From Acidovorax sp. DW039 (lineage in GTDB: Bacteria; Pseudomonadota; Gammaproteobacteria; Burkholderiales; Burkholderiaceae_C): DNA of 64,000 nt. The stretch spans positions 1,736,001 to 1,800,000 of the forward strand of contig NZ_AP029019.1 of NCBI RefSeq assembly GCF_037101375.1, given 5' to 3'. Under the pieces are notes generated by a model. It was not told the origin of the DNA. It saw only the letters and a list, made by a program, of their open reading frames with translations, and did no database searches. The position numbers and the translations under genes were made by a program. This document shows, piece by piece, positions 60,411 to 64,000 of this stretch (position 1 is the stretch's first letter; every line of letters starts with the position of its first letter).

Positions 60411-62012
60411 ATGAGTTCTCCCCCCCATTTCTCTGCGCCTGGTGCGGCGCCGCCGCGTTTGCAGCTGGCGGGCATCACCAAGCGCTATCCGGCCGTGGTG
60501 GCCAATAGCGGCGTTTCGCTGACAGTGCAGCCTGGCGAAATCCACGCCGTGCTGGGCGAAAACGGCGCGGGCAAGTCCACGCTGATGAAAATCATCTACG
60601 GCTCCGTCAAACCGGACGAAGGCACGGTCCATTTCAACGGCCAGGCCGTGCAGGTGCGCAACCCGCAGGAAGCGCGTGCCCTGGGCATTGCCATGGTGTT
60701 CCAGCATTTCAGCCTGTTCGACACCCTCACGGTGGCCGAGAACGTGTGGCTGGGCCTGGACAAGAGCCTGACGCTGGCCGAGGTGACCAGCCGCATCACC
60801 GCCAAGGCCACCGAGTACGGCCTGGACATTGACCCGCTGCGCCCGGTGCACACCCTGAGCGTGGGGGAGATGCAGCGTGTGGAAATCATCCGCGCCCTGC
60901 TCACCAATCCCAAGCTGTTGATCCTGGACGAGCCCACTTCGGTGCTGACGCCCCAGGCGGTGGAAAAGCTCTTTGTGGTGCTGCGCAAGCTGGCGTCCGA
61001 GGGCTGCAGCATTCTCTACATCAGCCACAAGCTGCATGAAATTCGCGCCCTGTGCACAGCCTGCACGGTGCTGCGCGGCGGCAAAGTCACAGGGGTCTGC
61101 AACCCGGCTGAGGAAAGCAATGCGTCCCTGTCGCGCTTGATGATCGGGGCCGAGCCACCCGCCTTGCAGCACCGCGAGGTGCAGACGGGGGCTACGGTGC
61201 TGCGGGTGCAGAGCCTCTCCCTGCCGCGCGCCGACCAGTTCGGTGTGGACCTGATGGATATCGAGTTCGAGGTCAAGGCGGGCGAGGTGGTTGGCATTGC
61301 GGGCGTGTCCGGCAACGGGCAAAAGGAACTGCTCTATGCCCTGTCTGGCGAAGACCAGCGCGCCGAGGCGGCCAGCATTCAGGTGTCAGGGCACAACGCG
61401 GGCCGCATGGGCCCCACCCAGCGCCGGGCGTTGGGGCTGCACTTTGTGCCTGAAGAGCGCCTGGGCCGCGGCGCCGTGCCCACCATGGGGCTGGCGCACA
61501 ACCTGCTGCTCACGCGGACCAACTCGGTCAGCGGCAGTGGCTGGATCAAGGTGGGTGCCCTGCAAAAGCATGCGCAGGCGCTGATTGACCGCTTCAACGT
61601 CAAGGCCGGTGGCCCCAACGCGCCTGCCAAGTCGCTGTCGGGCGGCAACCTGCAGAAATTCATTGTGGGGCGTGAAATTGACGCGAACCCCAAGCTGCTC
61701 ATCGTCTCGCAACCCACCTGGGGTGTGGACGTGGGCGCTGCTGCGCAAATCCGCGCATCCATCCTGGCACTGCGCGACGCCGGTTGCGCTGTGCTGGTGG
61801 TGAGTGAGGAGCTGGACGAATTGTTTGAGATCTGTGACCGGCTGCATGTGGTGGCCAAAGGCCATCTGTCGCCCTCGGTGCCGCGTGCCGAGGCCACGGT
61901 GGAGCGCATTGGCGAATGGATGAGCGGGTTGTGGCATGCCGATGTGCAGGCCTGTCTGGCCCAGGCCGAGCAGCAGATTGCGACCACAGCGGGGGAGGTG
62001 CAGCATGCTTAA
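60411..62012 (+). CDS. BmpA/NupO-class nucleobase or nucleoside ABC transporter ATPase
   Basis: Double-cassette ATPase, 533 aa, of the CUT2-like Bmp family. Cassette one has Walker A GENGAGKST near residue 47, signature LSVGEMQRVEI and Walker B LLILDEPT. Cassette two is partly degenerate at Walker A (AGVSGNGQKEL) but keeps LSGGNLQKFIVGRE, as is usual for this family. Such systems import purine nucleosides, nucleobases or similar compounds. The next gene overlaps its end by 8 bp. Position beside xdhAB and its LysR gene supports import of xanthine, hypoxanthine, guanine or their nucleosides. The periplasmic BmpA partner probably lies beyond the window end. Confidence 0.9.
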   Translation: MSSPPHFSAPGAAPPRLQLAGITKRYPAVVANSGVSLTVQPGEIHAVLGENGAGKSTLMKIIYGSVKPDEGTVHFNGQAVQVRNPQEARALGIAMVFQHFSLFDTLTVAENVWLGLDKSLTLAEVTSRITAKATEYGLDIDPLRPVHTLSVGEMQRVEIIRALLTNPKLLILDEPTSVLTPQAVEKLFVVLRKLASEGCSILYISHKLHEIRALCTACTVLRGGKVTGVCNPAEESNASLSRLMIGAEPPALQHREVQTGATVLRVQSLSLPRADQFGVDLMDIEFEVKAGEVVGIAGVSGNGQKELLYALSGEDQRAEAASIQVSGHNAGRMGPTQRRALGLHFVPEERLGRGAVPTMGLAHNLLLTRTNSVSGSGWIKVGALQKHAQALIDRFNVKAGGPNAPAKSLSGGNLQKFIVGREIDANPKLLIVSQPTWGVDVGAAAQIRASILALRDAGCAVLVVSEELDELFEICDRLHVVAKGHLSPSVPRAEATVERIGEWMSGLWHADVQACLAQAEQQIATTAGEVQHA

Positions 62013-63075
62013 GCTGGAACCACGTCCCCAGGCCTCGCGGCTGTGGACGTATGGCTCACCCGTGCTGGCCCTTGCGGTCACGGTGCTGATCGGCATTGCG
62101 CTCTTCGTCGCGCTGGGCAAAGACCCGGTGCGCGGGCTGCAGGTGTTTTTCTGGGAACCCATCAAATCGCAGTACGCCATTGGCGAACTCATGGTCAAGG
62201 CTACGCCGCTGCTGCTGATTGCGCTGGGGCTGGCGGTGTGCTTCCGCTCCAACGTGTGGAACATCGGTGCCGAGGGCCAGTTCGTCATCGGTGCCGTGGC
62301 GGCGGGCGGCATGGCGCTGCTGGCCGACAAGACCACCGGTCCGTGGATCGTGCCTGCCATCCTGCTCGCTGGCGTGCTGGGCGGCATGGTATGGGCGGGG
62401 CTTACGGCGCTGCTGCGCGACAAGTTCAACGCCAACGAAATCCTGGTCAGCCTGATGCTGGTCTACGTGGCCACGCTGGTGCTGGGTTATCTGGTTTACG
62501 GGCCATGGAAGGACCCCATGGGCTACAACTTTCCGCAGACCAAGATGTTTGAGAAGGTCACCCAGATTCCCCGGCTGATGCAGGGCTCACGCGTGTCCAT
62601 CGGCCTGCTGCTGGCGCTGGCCGGGGCGGGAGCGCTGTGGGTGTTCCTGTTCCGCACCCGCGCCGGGTTTGCCCAGCAGGTGGGTGGCCTGGCACCCGCG
62701 GCGGCGCGTTACGCGGGCTTTTCATCGCGCCGTGCGCTGTGGACTGCGCTGTTGATCTCTGGCGGTGCTGCAGGTCTTGCTGGCGCGCTGGAAGTGGCGG
62801 GCCCCATCGGCCAGCTCACCCCCTATGTGCCTGCGGGCTACGGCTTCGCGGCCATCATCGTGGCCTTTGTGGGGCGCTTGCATCCCGTGGGCATGATTCT
62901 CTCGGCCATTCTCATGAGCATGTTCTATATCGGCGGCGAGCTGGCGCAGTCGCGCCTGGGCTTGCCCAAGTCCCTGACCGGAGTGTTCCAGGGGCTGCTG
63001 CTGTTCACGCTGCTGGCGTGCGACACCTTGATTGCCTACCGCATCCGCTGGGCGGCTTCGAAGGGAGGCCAATGA
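62005..63075 (+). CDS. BmpA-class ABC transporter permease 1
   Basis: Inner-membrane permease, 356 aa from ATG 62005, which overlaps the ATPase gene's end by 8 bp. It has about ten hydrophobic segments and the family hallmark NVWNIGAEGQFVIGAVAAGG near residue 84; FNANEILVSLMLVYVA near 140 and YGFAAIIVAFVGRLHP near 276 are further conserved positions. Forms a heterodimer with permease 2. It ends in TGA overlapping the start of the next gene (ATGA). The YufP/NupP type transports nucleosides in Gram-positive bacteria; in Betaproteobacteria relatives are associated with purine uptake. Confidence 0.9.
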   Translation: MLKLEPRPQASRLWTYGSPVLALAVTVLIGIALFVALGKDPVRGLQVFFWEPIKSQYAIGELMVKATPLLLIALGLAVCFRSNVWNIGAEGQFVIGAVAAGGMALLADKTTGPWIVPAILLAGVLGGMVWAGLTALLRDKFNANEILVSLMLVYVATLVLGYLVYGPWKDPMGYNFPQTKMFEKVTQIPRLMQGSRVSIGLLLALAGAGALWVFLFRTRAGFAQQVGGLAPAAARYAGFSSRRALWTALLISGGAAGLAGALEVAGPIGQLTPYVPAGYGFAAIIVAFVGRLHPVGMILSAILMSMFYIGGELAQSRLGLPKSLTGVFQGLLLFTLLACDTLIAYRIRWAASKGGQ

Positions 63076-63995
63076 TGGAATCGTACGCACTTCTCATCGG
63101 CTCCACCCTCAGCGCGGGCACCGTGCTGGCGATTGCCGCCCTGGGGCTGCTCATCAATGAAAAGGCGGGCATCGTCAACCTTGGGGCCGAGGGCATCATG
63201 CTGTGCGCGGCCATTGCAGGTTTTGCCACGGTGGTGCACACCGGCAACACATGGCTGGGTTTTGCTGCGGGCATGGCCGCAGGGGCTGCGCTGGCGGCCG
63301 TTTTCGGCGTGCTGGTGATCTGGCTCAACACCAACCAGTACGCCACCGGGCTGGCGCTGTCGCTGTTTGGCGTGGGCTTTTCGGCGTTTGCGGGCATCAG
63401 CTATGTGCAGGCCAAACTGCCTGAATCGCCCAAATATTCCATTCCGGTGCTGGGCGATATCCCGTTGCTGGGCACGGCGCTGTTTCAGCAGCATCCGCTG
63501 GTCTACCTCACGATGCTGCTGGTGGTGGCCCTGGTGTGGTTTCTGTACCGTTCGCGCGCCGGGCTGGTGTTGCGCTCGGTAGGGGAGTCGCCAGAGTCAG
63601 CCCATGCCCTGGGCTACCCCGTGCGCCGCATTCGGCTGGCGGCTGTGGTGGCGGGCGGGGCGCTGTGTGGTCTGGCAGGTGCCTACATTTCCACGGTGTA
63701 CACGCCCCTGTGGGTGGAGGGCATGGTTGCAGGCCGTGGCTGGATTGCGCTGGCACTCACCACCTTTGCCACCTGGCGCCCGGCACGGGTGTTGCTTGGT
63801 GCTTATCTGTTCGGTGGGGTGACCATGCTGCAGTTCCATTTGCAGGCCACAGGCGTGCAGGTGGCCAGCCAGTTGCTCAGCATGTTGCCCTACCTGGCCA
63901 CCATCGTGGTGCTGGCCTTGATCTCGCGCAATCCCGCCTGGATTCGCGTGAACATGCCCGCATCCCTGGGTAAGCCGTTTTACCCCGGCTCATAA
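63072..63995 (+). CDS. BmpA-class ABC transporter permease 2
   Basis: Inner-membrane permease, 307 aa, with conserved NEKAGIVNLGAEGIMLCAAI near residue 29, NTNQYATGLALSLFGVGFS near residue 90 and VGESPESAHALGYPVRRIR near residue 173. It starts at ATG 63072, overlapping the previous stop; the second ATG at 63075 has better distance to the GGAGG site and may be the true start. The stop codon at 63993-63995 is in the window; the five remaining bases say nothing about the next gene. About eight to nine membrane segments. Partner of permease 1 and the ATPase. Confidence 0.9.
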   Translation: MMESYALLIGSTLSAGTVLAIAALGLLINEKAGIVNLGAEGIMLCAAIAGFATVVHTGNTWLGFAAGMAAGAALAAVFGVLVIWLNTNQYATGLALSLFGVGFSAFAGISYVQAKLPESPKYSIPVLGDIPLLGTALFQQHPLVYLTMLLVVALVWFLYRSRAGLVLRSVGESPESAHALGYPVRRIRLAAVVAGGALCGLAGAYISTVYTPLWVEGMVAGRGWIALALTTFATWRPARVLLGAYLFGGVTMLQFHLQATGVQVASQLLSMLPYLATIVVLALISRNPAWIRVNMPASLGKPFYPGS

Positions 63996-64000
63996 TGGTT

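Overview
The window is a stretch of a high-GC chromosome from a Comamonadaceae-type betaproteobacterium, most likely Acidovorax or a close relative. This rests on gene content and style: Bug/TctC solute receptors, a Burkholderiales-type porin, a UraD-AllC fusion, IPTL-CTERM surface proteins, and a dispersed repeat built on AGCTGCTTGCGC...AAGCGCTA. No rRNA, tRNA, CRISPR array, IS element or prophage is visible.

Layout. 1-6338: an L-threonate/tetronate catabolic operon (GntP permease, LtnD, OtnK, OtnC, then a MetX-like hydrolase) with a FadR-type regulator; no OtnI isomerase is seen. 6494-13228: patatin lipoprotein, an unknown 381-aa protein, an NMT1-type ABC transporter operon and an HDOD protein. 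13342-19239: NADP malic enzyme (MaeB), a chemoreceptor and DctA, a C4-dicarboxylate theme. 19415-24187: purine-catabolism operon led by its GntR regulator (allantoinase PuuE, UraD-AllC fusion, M20 amidohydrolase). 24365-29136: LysR regulator and a divergent tartrate-to-glycerate module (TtuC, Bug receptor, glycerate kinase), with a 148-bp palindromic element inside it.

29137-35250 is the accessory-looking part. It has an AT-rich promoter with paired palindromes, a two-gene cassette (FeeM-like acyltransferase plus ThiF/E1-like adenylyltransferase), and a convergent operon of a TPR-GNAT fusion and an IPTL-CTERM sorted protein. I consider this the best candidate for an undescribed system. 35472-39798: gamma-glutamyltransferase lipoprotein, and a GNAT gene divergent from a MocR regulator with a clear operator. 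39975-43397: more purine genes (HIU hydrolase, XdhC, urate hydroxylase PuuD) around a TonB-like lipoprotein. 43444-50157: EAL-GGDEF protein, porin, Crp/Fnr regulator and a PAS-GGDEF protein. 50405-55306: a 1633-aa GLUG-repeat surface protein with an IPTL-like tail. 55326-63995: xanthine dehydrogenase XdhAB, a divergent LysR regulator and a BmpA-class nucleobase ABC transporter.

Together the scattered purine genes cover uptake, (hypo)xanthine to urate (XdhABC), urate to allantoin (PuuD, UraH, UraD) and allantoin onward (PuuE, AllC). An identical 13-base sequence, AAACTGTATACAC, lies upstream of both the GntR regulator and uraH, suggesting that one regulator joins two of these loci. Positions, motifs and overlaps were read by eye; family names are from knowledge of the families and were not checked by database search.
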